Source: Triticum aestivum (taxonomy: Eukaryota; Streptophyta; Magnoliopsida; Poales; Poaceae). Taken from it: a stretch of DNA of 64,000 bases. Numbering within the stretch: position 1 is the first letter of the stretch; each line of letters opens with the position of its first letter. Shown here piece after piece: positions 32,101 to 43,491 of this stretch. Location of the stretch: contig NC_057809.1 of NCBI RefSeq assembly GCF_018294505.1, forward strand, positions 418,303,485-418,367,484. Direction: 5' to 3'. Made by a program: the position numbers and the translations under genes. The notes beneath the pieces are model-generated. The model worked only from the letters and a program-made list of their open reading frames with translations. It did not search any database and had not been told where the DNA came from.

Positions 32101-32480
32101 CCGGACACCCTGTGCCCTTGAGCGACCAGCTGAAACAACTGGTCGAGCTCCACAAGGCGGCCGAACAGGCCATGAAGGGCTTCATAGTTCGGATGTGGCC
32201 CGGAGAGGCCCTACCTGGGAGCTACTTCGGGCTGGTGCGGCGGCTGGTGGAGGCCTGTCTAAGGCTCGAGGTCATCAAGTGGTCCGTCTGCATCGAAGGA
32301 GCCCGTAGGGCCCTTGCCCGTGCAAAGGTGCACTGGGGTAAGCTGGATGGTGAGAAGCTTGTGAGGGATGGGCCGCCGCCGGGGAAGGAGCATCGCAAGC
32401 CCGAGAACTACTATAAGGATGTTCTTGAGGGTGCCCGCCTTGTGGCGGATGAATATACCAAGGATGTAATTTTTGAATGA
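29126..32480 (+). pseudogene. Spliced antisense ORF of Gypsy A, putative gypsy-type transposon family
   Basis: Starts at the ATG at 29126 (MSGAGGKWMV). Five exons fit GT-AG rules and keep frame: 29126-29990, 30076-30761, 30841-31312, 31453-31567 and 31648 to the stop at 32480. Exon 1 matches in style the cereal family called putative gypsy type transposon (Pfam Transposase_28), with FLPHFLRGLGFPLHPFVPGL and a following hydrophobic stretch. The middle is charged with a Lys-rich stretch near KKAKKKKATG, and exons 4-5 form a long Glu/Ala/Leu coiled coil. The conserved C-terminus contains VFWSQYAEAGHPVPLSDQLK. Breaks: an extra C in a C7 run at 29660-29666 and a TAA at 31160-31162. Exon 2 includes 307 N. 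It lies antisense to gag. The name transposase is historical, and no catalytic residues are known to me. Confidence 0.75.
30319..30625. other. Assembly gap, 307 N
   Basis: A run of N inside exon 2 of the antisense ORF, in a Glu-codon-rich low-complexity stretch. Any ORF through it is uncertain. Confidence 1.
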
Positions 32481-33687
32481 ACCCGCTCGTGTTTATCCTT
32501 TGCGCTAAAAATTTGTTCATAGGCGCTAAGCGATGCTTGTTGAATTTAAAATATTGTTTTCTATGCGGCCATTTATCAAAAATTGAGAGATGGCCAGTCG
32601 TCGGCTTCTGCCCCCATACCACTAGTGCTGGGGTGTTCGAAATAAACCTGAGCGCTCTTTTCCCATAGTTGGGTCCTTCGAGGGAGGCCTCAGCACAACG
32701 AACCAGGCAATCAAACTATAGTGCTTGAACACTCTCACTTAGCCATAGAACTTCATAATTTTAAATTTTGGCAAAGCCCCTAGTTCGGAAGACCGTGTTC
32801 GGGGCACTATCCACGCCTTGGCCAGACAAATCCGGCTCCGCGCTCGAAGCGGCATAAGTCTTTAGGGACTCGAAAAACCTCTCGAACAGCGACCGGTCTC
32901 TCGCCTCATCATGACAGTCAGTTTTAGCTTTCTCCACTAAGGTGCTTAACCCAGCTCAACCGGGGCACAATTGCAGTGGTTCTCCTAGTGCTACCTTAGC
33001 CGATATAGCGGAACGTAAGGCACCAAAACATAGGAGCCGAGCAAACCCAACTATTGACCCAAATCATGATTCGGAGCCGATGCATATAGTGCTATAAGTT
33101 CGGGGTGCCGCACTTGTGAAAGTGTACGGACTTCTCACGCCATATTGAAGGGTACTGATGCCCCTGGCGTATTTGTCGTACCACCGTGTACGGGTGCAAC
33201 ATGTCATTAATGAACATATATATGAAAAGAAGATAATGCAAAAAATAGACAAGAAGCTAAGCATTGTTTATAGAGAGGCTATTTATCAAAGCCGAACGAT
33301 ACAAATAGTGCGGTAAGCAATAGATATTGGACTATTCAGTATGTCCTGACCAGGGGCAGGCCGCGGAATTGTATTTAAAACAGGTATACCGCTCATAACA
33401 GAGACCACCTGGGAGTTCCATAATGCGGCATGGCTTGTCTGCCTCCCTGGATCTTGCATCGTTTGTGCGGCAGTCGAATTGCCGAACAGGTCATCCGAAG
33501 TATGGAGTCCTGAAAGTAAGAAAAAATTAAAAAAAGAATTCGTCAGCCCCTAGTACGTTTTAAGACGTATTTTGGGCGTGCCGTTATTGTGCCCCTTCCC
33601 CTGTGCCCATGGTATTTCAAGGGCGTAGTTATGTACGCGAGGTACTGGTTTCGCTATGTCGCGAAAGCTGGGGTTGGGGCCGCATTG
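32481..33687 (-). other. Gypsy A spacer between antisense ORF and gag-protease
   Basis: No RT or integrase motif was found in any frame. It contains short CCGAA/TTCGG words typical of this element group. A deletion of pol or a naturally pol-less family would both explain it. Confidence 0.6.
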
Positions 33688-36661
33688 CTACGCTTGCTCA
33701 GAGCGTGCCAGGCGGTCCTGCTTTGGGTTCCTCCGGGCGCGCTTGGTAGTGTCTGGCTTTTTAATGGCCGGACTGGGGAATTTCCTGAGAAGGCTACTTT
33801 GTACCTCCGCTGCGAGAGCCGCCGTATGCTCCTCCGTACGGAGGGAGCGTTCGGTGTTTCCGTTGACCGTAATTACTCCTCGAGGGCCTAGCATCTTGAG
33901 CTTGATATATGCGTAGTGCAGCACCGCATTGAACTTTGCAAATGCGGTTCGTCCGAGCAGGGCGTGATAGACACTGCAAAACGGGTCTATATTGAAGATT
34001 AACTCTTCGCTTCGGAAATTGGCTGGGGATCCGAAGACCATGTCAAGTGTTACTGAGCCTGTAGAGTTGGCTTCTACACCTGGTATAATGCCTTTAAAGG
34101 TCGTTCTTGTGGGCTTAATCCTTGAGGGATCTATGCTCATTTTCCACACTGTATCCTGATAAAGCAGGTTCAGGCTACTGCCGCCGTCCATGAGGACTCT
34201 TGTGAGATGAAATCCATCGATGATTGGGTCGAGAACCAATGCGGCGAAGCCGCCATGACGGATGCTAGTGGGATGGTCCCTTCGATCAAAAGTGATCGGG
34301 CAGGAGGACCATGGGTTGAACTTTGGGGCGACTGGCTCCATCGCGTATACGTCCCGTAGCGCACGCTTCCGCTCCCGCTTGGGAATGTGGGTTGCGTATA
34401 TCATGTTCACCGTCCGCCCTTGTGGGGGAAAGCCCTTCTGTCCATTGTTGTTCAGCGGCTTGGGCTCCTCGTCGTCGCTGTGCAGCCCCTTGTCTTTGTT
34501 TTCGGCCCTTAACTTGCCTGCCTGCTTGAACACCCAACAATCCCTGTTAGTGTGATTGGCTGGCCTTTCGGGGGTGCCATGTATCTGGCACAAGAGATCG
34601 AGTATTCGGTCCAAACTGGACGGGCCCTGAGTATTCTTTTTGAATGGCTTTTTCCGCTGACCGGATTTATAGCCTTTGAATCCGGCATTGACTGCCGTGT
34701 CTTCATTGCTGTCGCTGTTAACGCGGCGTTTTTGCTTATTCCGATGTGTCCTGCCACTTTTGTCCTTGGTATCCGAATTACCAGGGTTCTTTGATAAGTT
34801 GTTACTGCGAGCTAGCCAGCTGTCTTCTCCCGCGCAAAAGCGGGTCATGAGTGTCGTGAGGGCTGCCATGGATTTCGGCTTTTCCTGTCCCAGGTGCCAG
34901 GCAAGCCACTCGTCGCGGATGTTATGCTTGAAGGTTGCTAGGGCCTCTGCGTCCGGACAGTCGACTATCTGGTTTTTCTTTGTTAGGAACCGTGTCCAGA
35001 ATTGTCTGGCCGATTCCTCTGGCTGCTGAATTATGTGGCTTAAGTCGCCAGCATTCGGCGGTCGCACGTAAGTGCCCTGGAAGTTGTCGAGGAATGCGGC
35101 TTCCAGGTCCTCCCAAGAACCGATTGAGTCTGCTGGCAAGCTGTTAAGCCAATGCCGGGCCGGTCCTTTAAGTTCGAGCGGGAGGTATTTGATGGCGTGA
35201 AGATCATCGCCGCGTGCCATGTGGATGTGAAGCAGATAATCCTCGATCCATACCACTAGATCTGTTGTGCCATCGTATGGTTGGATGTTTACGGGCTTGA
35301 AACCCTCTGGGATTTTATGATCCATTACTTCATTCATGAAGCATAGCGGGTGTGCGGCGCCTCTGTACTGGGCTATATCACAACGCAGCTCGGAAGAGCT
35401 ATGTCTGTTGTGTTCGGCCCGGCCGGATTTGTTGTATCCGGCGTGAAGATCATTGTCACATGCCGTAGGACGCCTGCGCGATCCGTAGATCGATCTTGTT
35501 TGTCTTGCCTTATCCTCAAGTATGTCTCGTAGGTCGGGCACATTTTCCCGTGCCTTAGTTGAGCGGCGTCGGGGAATGGCTTGGGTGGAGGGCCGAGAGG
35601 CCTCTCTATCGCGGCCGCGAGGTGGCCGGTCTGCCGTGCCGTGCACTGGTGATGTAGGTGCTTCCTCGTCTGATCGGGGTAGCGGCCTGCGCTTCGGGTA
35701 ACTCTTGGAGGGGCGTTCAAGTTCATACTCTTCGGCTGCAAGGACTTTAGTCCATCTGTCAGCTAGCAAATCTTGGGCAGCTCTAAGTTGTTGCTGCTTT
35801 TTCTTGAGGCTGCTTGCCGTGGCTAAAAGCCTGCGTTTAAAACGCTCTTGTTCGGCGGGGTCTGATGGTATGACGAATTCGTCGTCATCGAGGCTTGCCT
35901 CGTCTTCGGACGGAGGCGTATAGTTATCATCCTCGACCTCTCGGTCTGCCGCTCTCTCATGAGGGCTGGCTTCTCCATCTTCCTGTGCTGAACCTTGCTG
36001 AGGTGGGTGTTCTTCGGCGCTATCCGGGGTAGTATTATCTCCCGTGCCGGAATCACCGTTTTTGCTTTGGCGGGATTTAGAGCGGCGCCGCTGACGCCAG
36101 GGCTTTGGCTGTTTTTTGGGGGCGTCATCCCCCACTATTCCATCGCCATCTCCATCTTTTGGAGTATCCACCATATATATGTCATATGACGAGGTGGCCT
36201 TCCAGCGCCCTACAGGTGTTGGTTCCTGTTCGTCTCCTACATCGTCGTCCATGCCGTCGATGTCTTCGGAGCTGAAGTCAAGCATGTCGGTTAGATCGTC
36301 AACAGTGGCTACAAAGTGGGTGGTGGGTGGGGTTTGAATTTCCTCATTGTCCGTATCCCACCCTCGCTGACCATAGTCCGGCCAGGGCTCTCCTGATAAA
36401 GAGAGAGACTTAAGAGAATTTAGGATGTCGCCAAAAGGCGAATGCTACAAGATGTCTGCGGCGGTGAACTCCATTATCGGCGCCAAATCGGATTCGATTG
36501 GCAGGGGCGCGGCAGGTTCGGAGTCCGGGGAGGAGTCCGGATCCTCAGAGTCATGGGTCGTGTAGAGTGCGGGGCTAGCATTCGGCTCGATCTCTTTCGG
36601 GATCGCAGCCCCCGAGGTGACGTCCAACTGCTCATCCTCGATTGGCGCAATAGGCTCCGAG
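33688..36661 (-). pseudogene. gag-protease ORF of Gypsy A, main part
   Basis: Minus strand. A clean frame of 865 codons runs from 36285 to 33688, and the same frame extends upstream to the Gypsy B junction with a TAG at about 36446. It has an acidic/Arg-rich N-terminal part, then a retrotransposon gag domain near residues 330-480 (PEGFKPVNIQPYDGTTDLVV, LELKGPARHWLNSLP). A linker with NHTNRDCWVFKQAGKL follows, and an aspartic-protease-like region with VLMDGGSSLNLL. The frame ends at SEQA about 150 residues after the protease, without an RT. The 5' codons are on the other side of Gypsy B (44408-44663). It would make capsid-like protein and protease only. Confidence 0.85.
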
Positions 36662-37571
36662 TTAGGGGTCGGAACCGGCAGACCCTTAAGGTTCGAGTAC
36701 TGGGGTGCGCGCGGAGATTACGTCTTCTACCTCTCCGTCTCGCAAGGATCTAGACTACTGAAAGAACTGCACAAGAGACACAAGATTTATACTGGTTCGG
36801 GCCACCGTCGTGGTGTAATACCCTACTCTAGTGTGTGGTGGGTGGATTGCCTCTTGGGGCTGATGATGATGAGTAATACAAAGAAGAACAGCCTCGCGAG
36901 GGTCTGTTCTTGGCCGGGGCGATGAACCGCAGCGAGAAGTTCAGCCACCCTTTTCTCTCTCTCTCTCTCACTAGCCAACCGACCGACCCCTTGCTATGTG
37001 GGTGGCTGGTCCTATTTATAGGGGCCCTGGTCCTCTTCCCAAATATTAAGTGGGAAGGGAGCCAACAATGGCGGGCTAATTTGAAGGGGGACAACAAGTA
37101 TCAACTATCCTGACAAAAGTAGTCTTCGCCTGCGCAAAGCTCTGGTGATGACGCTGTCTTGGGCTCCACGGTGACCTCCTTCTCGTAGTCCTCTTTGTCT
37201 TGGTCTCGTTGCACCGAAATGGCAACCTTTGCCTGATGCCTCGGTACTCCACGGCTGCGCTTTCCCCCTTTGCACCAAAGAGGAAAGGAGGACGCTGCGC
37301 GGGCTGGCACCCGCCTGGCGCCCTGAGTCGTCATGGCTTGCGTCACGAGCACCTCGCGAGGTACCCCGCCTTGATCTCTCCGCCTCCTCGCGAGCCAGCC
37401 TAACGAGGCCGTGCCTGAGGAAGGTCCGTGTCGTTCGCCCCGCGAGGCTTGGCCCCTCGCGAGGGTCTTGAGTCTTGTGTTGATGAAGATGGGCCGTGTT
37501 GGGGCCCCTTTGAGCCACGCCGCAGGACGCAGGCAGGCAAGTCTGGGGACCCCGTTCCTAGAACGCCGACA
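36662..37571 (-). repeat. 3' LTR of Gypsy B, about 910 bp
   Basis: Highly similar to 43492-44407, except for the outer end, which reads TTAGGGGTCGGAACCGGCAG in place of the TGTCGGATTTCGGG start. Minus-strand TATAAATA at 37013-37020. Confidence 0.88.
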
Positions 37572-37588
37572 GTAGCCCCCGGGCCCAA
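37572..37588 (-). other. Purine-rich tract of Gypsy B
   Basis: CCTTGGGCCCGGGGGCTAC on the minus strand ends at the 3' LTR. It is a plausible polypurine tract, although it contains several pyrimidines. Confidence 0.5.
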
Positions 37589-37865
37589 GGCGCGCCCGGA
37601 CTTGGTCGTGCCGAGAGGCGAAAGGGCAAGAGCGAAGCACCACGGGCCCTAATAGCCTGCGGCCTTGGGTGCCGCGTGGCGTTTGATTGGACGTGGGCGG
37701 CACTGTTCCCCCACGCCCCCTTATTCTGCGCCCTGCTAGGCGGACTTGCAGTTGTACACAGCCGTTCCCCTTCCTGTTGCTCGAGCGTCCGCTGTTCTTC
37801 CTTCCTTCGAACGCCAGCTCCTGCTTCCAATCCAATCTCGAATCTTCCCCCTCCTTCCCATCGCC

Positions 37866-40800
37866 ATGGCTCCGACGAAGAAGGAGAGAGGGAAGAAACC
37901 CATGCCTCTGTCTTGTGTGCCACTATCGGTGGCCCCCGCCGTCGGCCAGTCGACCATACTCGATCGAGAGTGCCTGGGTAAGGTCAGCTTGGCTCTAGCC
38001 TCCATCTTCAATGAGTGCGGGAGGACGACGGCCTGGCCCGCGCCCCACTTCTCCATCGACAGGATAGCTACCGAGGTCCCATGTTTTGACGACGCCCTAT
38101 GGGCGGGTCTGGTCCCCCCCCTTTTCCGATTTCTTCAATGCCGTGCTCTCCCATTATCAGATCCACATGATGCATCTAAGCCCTGAGTCCATCACCCTCC
38201 TTTTGGTCTTCGCCTTCGTTTGCGAGGCCATGGTGGGCATCCCTCCTTCGGTTGCCTTGCTGCGCCACTTCTTCTCACTGCATCTCATCGACCCTACCCA
38301 ATGCTGGGCATGCGTGAGCTTCGCTGCCGGGCCTGAGACTGCGGTCTCTGGGATTGACTTCGAGCTCCCCCTCCCGTGGTTGGGTTCCGCGAGCGGTGGC
38401 TGTATGTGGATGCAGGGGTGCCCAGCCCCCTGCTATCGGAGCCGACCTCGCCTGCTGTCCCCAATTCGGGTTGGGGCCAGGAGACGCTCATGAGCCCCCG
38501 GCTCGTCTTCGTCTGGAGCCGCTTCGCACTCCTGAGGAAGCTCGGCGTGACAGCACCCAAGATGGTGAAGGAGTTCCTGTTATGCCGTGTTTCTCCCCTC
38601 CAACGCCACTCTCGCCGGATGTGGGCCTTCCATGGGCGCGAGGATAGAATGAGGCTCCAGGAAGAGGACCTGGCTCCTGAGGTGCTGAAGTCGGCGCTCT
38701 TGACCTTGGCCGGGGACCCCAACCCCGTCAGCATCCGGCAAGGAGGGGCTTTGTTATATCTCTGCCAGAGCAGGGTCGACTTCGTGAAGCAGATGCCCGT
38801 CTTTGATGAGTGGGGGCTGTGCCCCACCGGCCTCCAGGGACCTCGTGAGAATCCAGTGGTGGTGACTGCCCTTCCAATCGGCCAGGGCGACTCCTCCTCA
38901 AGTGGCGGAGCAGGGAGGCAGGAGGCGCCGGAGGCCGAGGGGGCTCCCGCTGAGGTGACAGCGCCGGGTGATGCTCTCGAGGGGACAGCTCCTGGGACCC
39001 GTGCTGCTGAGGCTGAGGGTGGCAAGCAGCCGCTCCCAGCGCCCGGGGTTGAGGCTTCGGAGGCCCTAGCCGTGTCTTCTGGCGAGGTGATGGGCGGCAC
39101 GCGCCAGGCAGGCGCCCCAGACGCGAATCGCTCCGATGCTCCGTCTTCGTCGCAGGTTGATCCTTGCGCTCTTCTCTTGGGCCGCTTCTGCGTGGACTTT
39201 GAGGCCCTCCGGAGAAAAAGGGAGGCCCTGGGTGATGACTTTCCTTGTTGCGTGCTGAAGCGCAGGAAGTACTTCGCCACTGACGAGTAAGTCTTCTCCC
39301 TTTCTGGTTCCTGATCCTCTTGTTGCTTTCACTGATCCTTGCTCCGCAGGCCCCTTCCGGCCGAGCTCGCGGAGGTAGCCGAGGTGCCGCCTCCCTTGAC
39401 TTCGCACCCTCTACCGTCCTTAGGTGCTCCGACTAGCTCTGACCTTGTGGTGATGGCGACTGAAGGGGCGGACCATCCCGAGGCGCACCGCGGCCCTTCA
39501 TTCCGCCCGATTTTCCTTTGCGGGCCCTCTCGGGGCATAGCCAGCCTGCCGTGGGCTTCTCGTTTGGTCGCGGGCTGCGACTGGTTGAGGCGCCCCCTGC
39601 GCCCTTCATCCGGAGACGGGCTGGCTCCAGGCTGGGCTTCTGGTGCGGCGCGCCCGGCCGTCACGAGGGTGGCAGCCCCCAGCCCCCTGCCCGGAGGGGG
39701 AACGATGATTCATGGCCCCCGACGCTTGCTTGGGGCAGATGATGGTGTGGAAGACGTGCTCGAGCGCGCCCGGGAGCGCCGCGCTCGCCGCCAAGGGTTC
39801 CTTCGAAGGGCGACTGACGCGGTGAACCTACTTGGGGAGGAACTTGCTGACGAAGACGCACGCCTGGAGGCCGAGGGCCTGCGCCTGGCTGTAGGAAGGC
39901 GCGAGCTGGAGGCCGCCATCGCCCTCGTGCGCCGTCAGCGTGATCTTGACGATGAAGAGGCGAAGGCGTCGCTAGAGGCCTCTCGGGTGGACCGATCCCA
40001 GGCTGCCGAGGAGGCTCGGAGAGCTGACCGACGGCGAGAGGCGGCGGAGGAGTGGGCTCGGGTGCTCCTGGCTTGGTGCCACTCACTGGAGGAGCAAGTG
40101 GAGCTGTGCGAGTCGGCCCTTGCATCGATGCGGGTGGCCTCTAGCGACCCGGCTGAGCTCCAGAAGCGTGAAGAAGCGTTGACACTGGAAGCTGCCGAAC
40201 GCACCCGCGAGTACGAGCGGCTGGAGACGAGGGAGCGCTTGGTGATGCAGGCGGAGGACGACGTCGCCACACGGGAAGCTCGTGTCTTGGAAGAGGTCGG
40301 ACGTCGGGTGGCGATGGCGCGCCAAGACCTAGAGCGCGAGTTCGAGGGGAGGCTGGAGTTGATCCGGGTTGAAGCTGAAGGGAGGACCGCAGCCTTGAGG
40401 GTCAAGCGGGAGGAGGCGACGCGGCTGGCCGACGCCTCCCGGGCCGACCTTGAGGTGGCGCAAGGGGAGTTAGCCGCCTCCCAGGCCGAGACGCTCCGTC
40501 TTCGCCGGCGGGTGGAGGAGGCTGAGGGCGTCGCGCGCCAGAACGCGGATGAGATACGTCAGCGGCAGGTCCTGGAGCACGTGCACGGCCCCATGCTCGC
40601 CGCGCTCCGGGAGAGAGCCAGCGCAGCCTTGGGCAACATCTGCAAGGCGGCTGTTGGCGAGCCGCACACAGCAAACTATGCTGGCAACCTTCAGTTCTTC
40701 ACCGCTGTGGTGACGCAGCTGGAGGCACGGTCGGCCAGGGCCGACAGGTTGGTGGAAGAGAGGAGCCGTGCCCTGCTCGGGCGTGCCTTTTCCCGTGTCT

Positions 40801-41090
40801 TCAGTCATCTCCTGAACATGGATCCCCATTTCGATTTTGACGCTGTCATCGCCCCAGTTCCCCGGGCCGTCTGAGGCAACCTGGCGCACTGGGTGGAAGA
40901 CAACATGGACGCCCTTGTTAGGGCCTTCGCTTCGGACGATGACGACGTGATCATGGCAGCTGACGAGGGCGGTGCGGTGAGCGGTCCCGACGCCGTTGGT
41001 GGCGGCGCAGCCGACGATGGCGAGTCCGGCGACGCCAGCGACGGCTCGGGAGGTGCTTCCGAGGACGCATTGGGGGATTGGTCCGACTGA
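37866..41090 (+). pseudogene. Spliced antisense coiled-coil ORF of Gypsy B
   Basis: ATG at 37866 (MAPTKKERGKKP). Exon 1 runs to 39286, intron 39287-39349 (GTAAGT...CCGCAG, 63 bases), exon 2 to the stop at 41088-41090. The frame is kept over the splice. Exon 1 resembles the antisense ORF of Gypsy A, with a small N-terminal domain (ESITLLLVFAFVCEAMVGIP) and a later WAFHGREDRMRLQEEDL segment. Exon 2 is a coiled coil of about 350 residues rich in Glu, Arg and Ala, then a Lys-free acidic tail ending ALGDWSD. Breaks: an extra C in the C8 run at 38114-38121, a second one-base shift at 38361-38380, and TGA at 40872-40874. Antisense to the gag of the same element. Function unknown. Confidence 0.7.
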
Positions 41091-41360
41091 GTGTGCATCG
41101 CTCCTGTCTTTTTTACCCTGCATGAATAGAACTCAGGTTTTTGACCTGATGGCCGTGAGAGCATTTTGGGAGGGGAAGCCGCTCATGTAAAGCCTGTGTT
41201 CATCGTATTGGTGGTTGTCATATTGCACGAGCGCCCGCGCCTGGTGGTTGGCTGGTTTACCTTTGTTTTGCGCAAGCCCCGAAGCAGCCTGTGGGAGGGC
41301 GTGACGTCTTGGGTGTTCTTTAGTTGAATCCGTAGGATATGAGAGTGTCGCTGGCAGGGA

Positions 41361-41805
41361 GCTTCACAGGCATTGAGCCTTTCCACAGGCTCCGGGCCTT
41401 TTCCCAAATGCGACGGCTTCACAGGCATTTGCCTTCTTCACAGGCTCTGGGCCTTTTCCTGAGAGGACGATCTTCACAGGCGTTCGCCTTCTTCACAGGC
41501 TCCGGGCCTTTTCCAAAGAGGATGGTCTTCACAGGCACTCGCCTTGCTTCACAGGCTCTGGGCCTTTTCCAAACGCGATAGCTTCACAGGCACTCGCCTT
41601 GCTTCACAGGCTCTGGGCCTTTTCCAAATGCGATAGCTTCATAGGCACTCGCCTTGCTTCATAGGCTCTGGGCCTTTTCCAAATGCGGTAGCTTCACAGG
41701 CACTCGCCTTGCTTCACAGGCTCTGGGCCTTTTCCAAACGCGATAGCTTCATAGGCACTCCCCTTGCTTCATAGGCTCTGGGCCTTTTCCAAAGAGGATA
41801 ACCTC
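41361..41805. repeat. Array of eight about 55-bp repeats in Gypsy B
   Basis: Unit CTTCACAGGCACTCGCCTTG followed by CTTCACAGGCTCTGGGCCTTTTCCAAACGCGATAG. Each unit holds two TTCA(C/T)AGGC half-units. Units 4-8 are most alike, which suggests recent expansion on the right. A remnant lies at 42229-42275. Confidence 0.9.
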
Positions 41806-42608
41806 CGCAGGCACCCGAAAATCCTCCCGAGAGGGAGCAACAGCGGCAGTTTGAGTTGCGCACGAGCCAGGCCTGACCCGACTCGCGAGGGGCTCGCGAG
41901 GGGAGGCAGCTGTGACGTAGCGGTAACCAAAACGCGAGAAATGGCTCGAGCGAGAATAAGCACCCCTTCCCCGAACACACGCAAATCTCAAATTCGAATC
42001 CAACTCAAATCCAGCGGGGGAAAAGATACAGCCAAAGGGAAAGGCAACGAAAGCAAACAAAAGGCCGCGTCCGGCACCTAGTCTACTATTGGATGTCTTC
42101 TCACCAGCGCGGAGCTAAGTGCTGCCACTAGGTGTGGGAGGGAGCCCCAGGGCCTGAGGCCGGCACCCCTGAGACTCCGGGGCGTGTACAGCCCCACTCA
42201 TTATTATGTGAGAGTGTCACGGGGCGGCGAGCTTCACAGGCACTGGGCCTTCTTCACAGGACCTGGCCTTGCTTCATATCGCCAGATGAGGGCCCCGCCT
42301 TGCGCCACACTCTAGTGCCATCAGCAATGACCGGAACCCAGGATGCCGCCCGATGGGGTAGAGCGGTCGCCAATGGTTCCCCCGACGACCACGGGTCCTC
42401 CGCCAGGGGCAGGCCCTGAGGCACCTCCCCAGCAGAGGGCCTATCTCCTGAGAACACCTTGCTCCGAACGTCACGGTGGTGATGTCGGATCTCAGCCCCT
42501 CTCCTGCAGCCCCCTGCGCCCTCCTCCCGAGGGGTAGGAGGTTGTGGGAGCGGGGCAGCTGCCCGCTGCGGCGACCTGCACCTCCTGCGATCCATGGTTA
42601 GCGTATAC
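41806..42608. other. Gypsy B internal sequence without a supported gene
   Basis: GC-rich, with overlapping open stretches in several frames and no domain. It probably derives from deleted coding sequence or 3' untranslated parts. Confidence 0.45.
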
Positions 42609-43423
42609 CTACTCCTGAAGAATTAGCGGTGCCCGATAATCGCTGCCTCCAGCGTGGCCAGTGGGACTGTCCCGGGGCTCCTGGAAACGTTCAGCTTCCA
42701 GTGCCTCGTCCCCCAGCTTGGGCCAAGGAGCGAGCCTTGTCCGCTCTCGTGAGGGTGTCCTTGGTCCATCATGAGGGGCACGTACTCCTCCGGCGCCGTC
42801 ATCCCGAATGCCACGCCATGATGCCCCGCATGCCACGCAGTCCCACCTGCCACACCCACTGCGGGGTGGCAACGCGGCCGCCCACTGGAGCCGTAGGTCG
42901 CGTTGAGTCCTTCTTCTTCGCGGGCCGGGGGCGGGGGCAGCGCCACCGCCGGTCCGGCGCTGACACCTTTGCTGGCGTCGGAGTAGCCTTGGAGCCCGCG
43001 GGCGCGCCCGGAGCCCCCGCGCGGGCCGCCCTGGGCTTGAGATGGGAGCTGGGTGGAGAAGGGGTGAGCCCCCGAGGCGACGAAGCCCAGGAGCTCCGCC
43101 ACTCGCTCCAGTAGCACGTCGTGGCTGCCCTCCAGCAGTCTGCACCGCAGCAGCTCTCGGGCCACCGCGAACGCGTCCCTCGAGTTCGCCTGCTCCCGGT
43201 GGGTGTACGGTGTCATGGTCGCGGCGTGATTGGAGGCCCTTGCTGCCGACCGTGCCTGCCGCGGTGTAAGAGTTGTCGAAGTCTGTCTGCGTCACCCGCG
43301 GACCGCAGCGCCCTGCGGACCGCGAGCTGCCTGGGGCACGGGTCACCCGAGGCAAGCGGTTCCGCGCGAGCGGGCCATGCAGCCCATCGGTCAGGGTTGC
43401 CCTCCTGGTCGCCGGGCATGGTG
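42609..43423 (-). pseudogene. Degenerate gag-like 5' region of Gypsy B
   Basis: On the minus strand an ATG at about 43423 follows the primer site by some 50 bases and starts MPGDQEGNPDRWAAWPARAE. The frame is lost within 80 codons. A second frame (42623-43216, 197 codons) carries an Ala/Arg/Leu stretch (DAFAVARELLRCRLLEGSHD) similar to gag N-termini of related elements. No capsid domain remains. The whole is best seen as a decayed, shortened gag. Confidence 0.5.
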
Positions 43424-43471
43424 ATGACGACGCGACGGGGCACGGAACGGTGGAAGACGAATTCCGGCGCA

Positions 43472-43491
43472 CCCCTACCTGGCGCGCCAAA
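43472..43491 (-). other. Primer-binding site of Gypsy B
   Basis: TTTGGCGCGCCAGGTAGGGG on the minus strand, directly after the 5' LTR. TGGCGC... primer sites are common in plant Gypsy elements. Confidence 0.85.

Noticed and set aside
38294..39280. 328-codon minus-strand ORF opposite the Gypsy B antisense ORF
   Set aside because: Low-complexity shadow with no gag or pol motif. The plus frame has the spliced structure and family resemblance.
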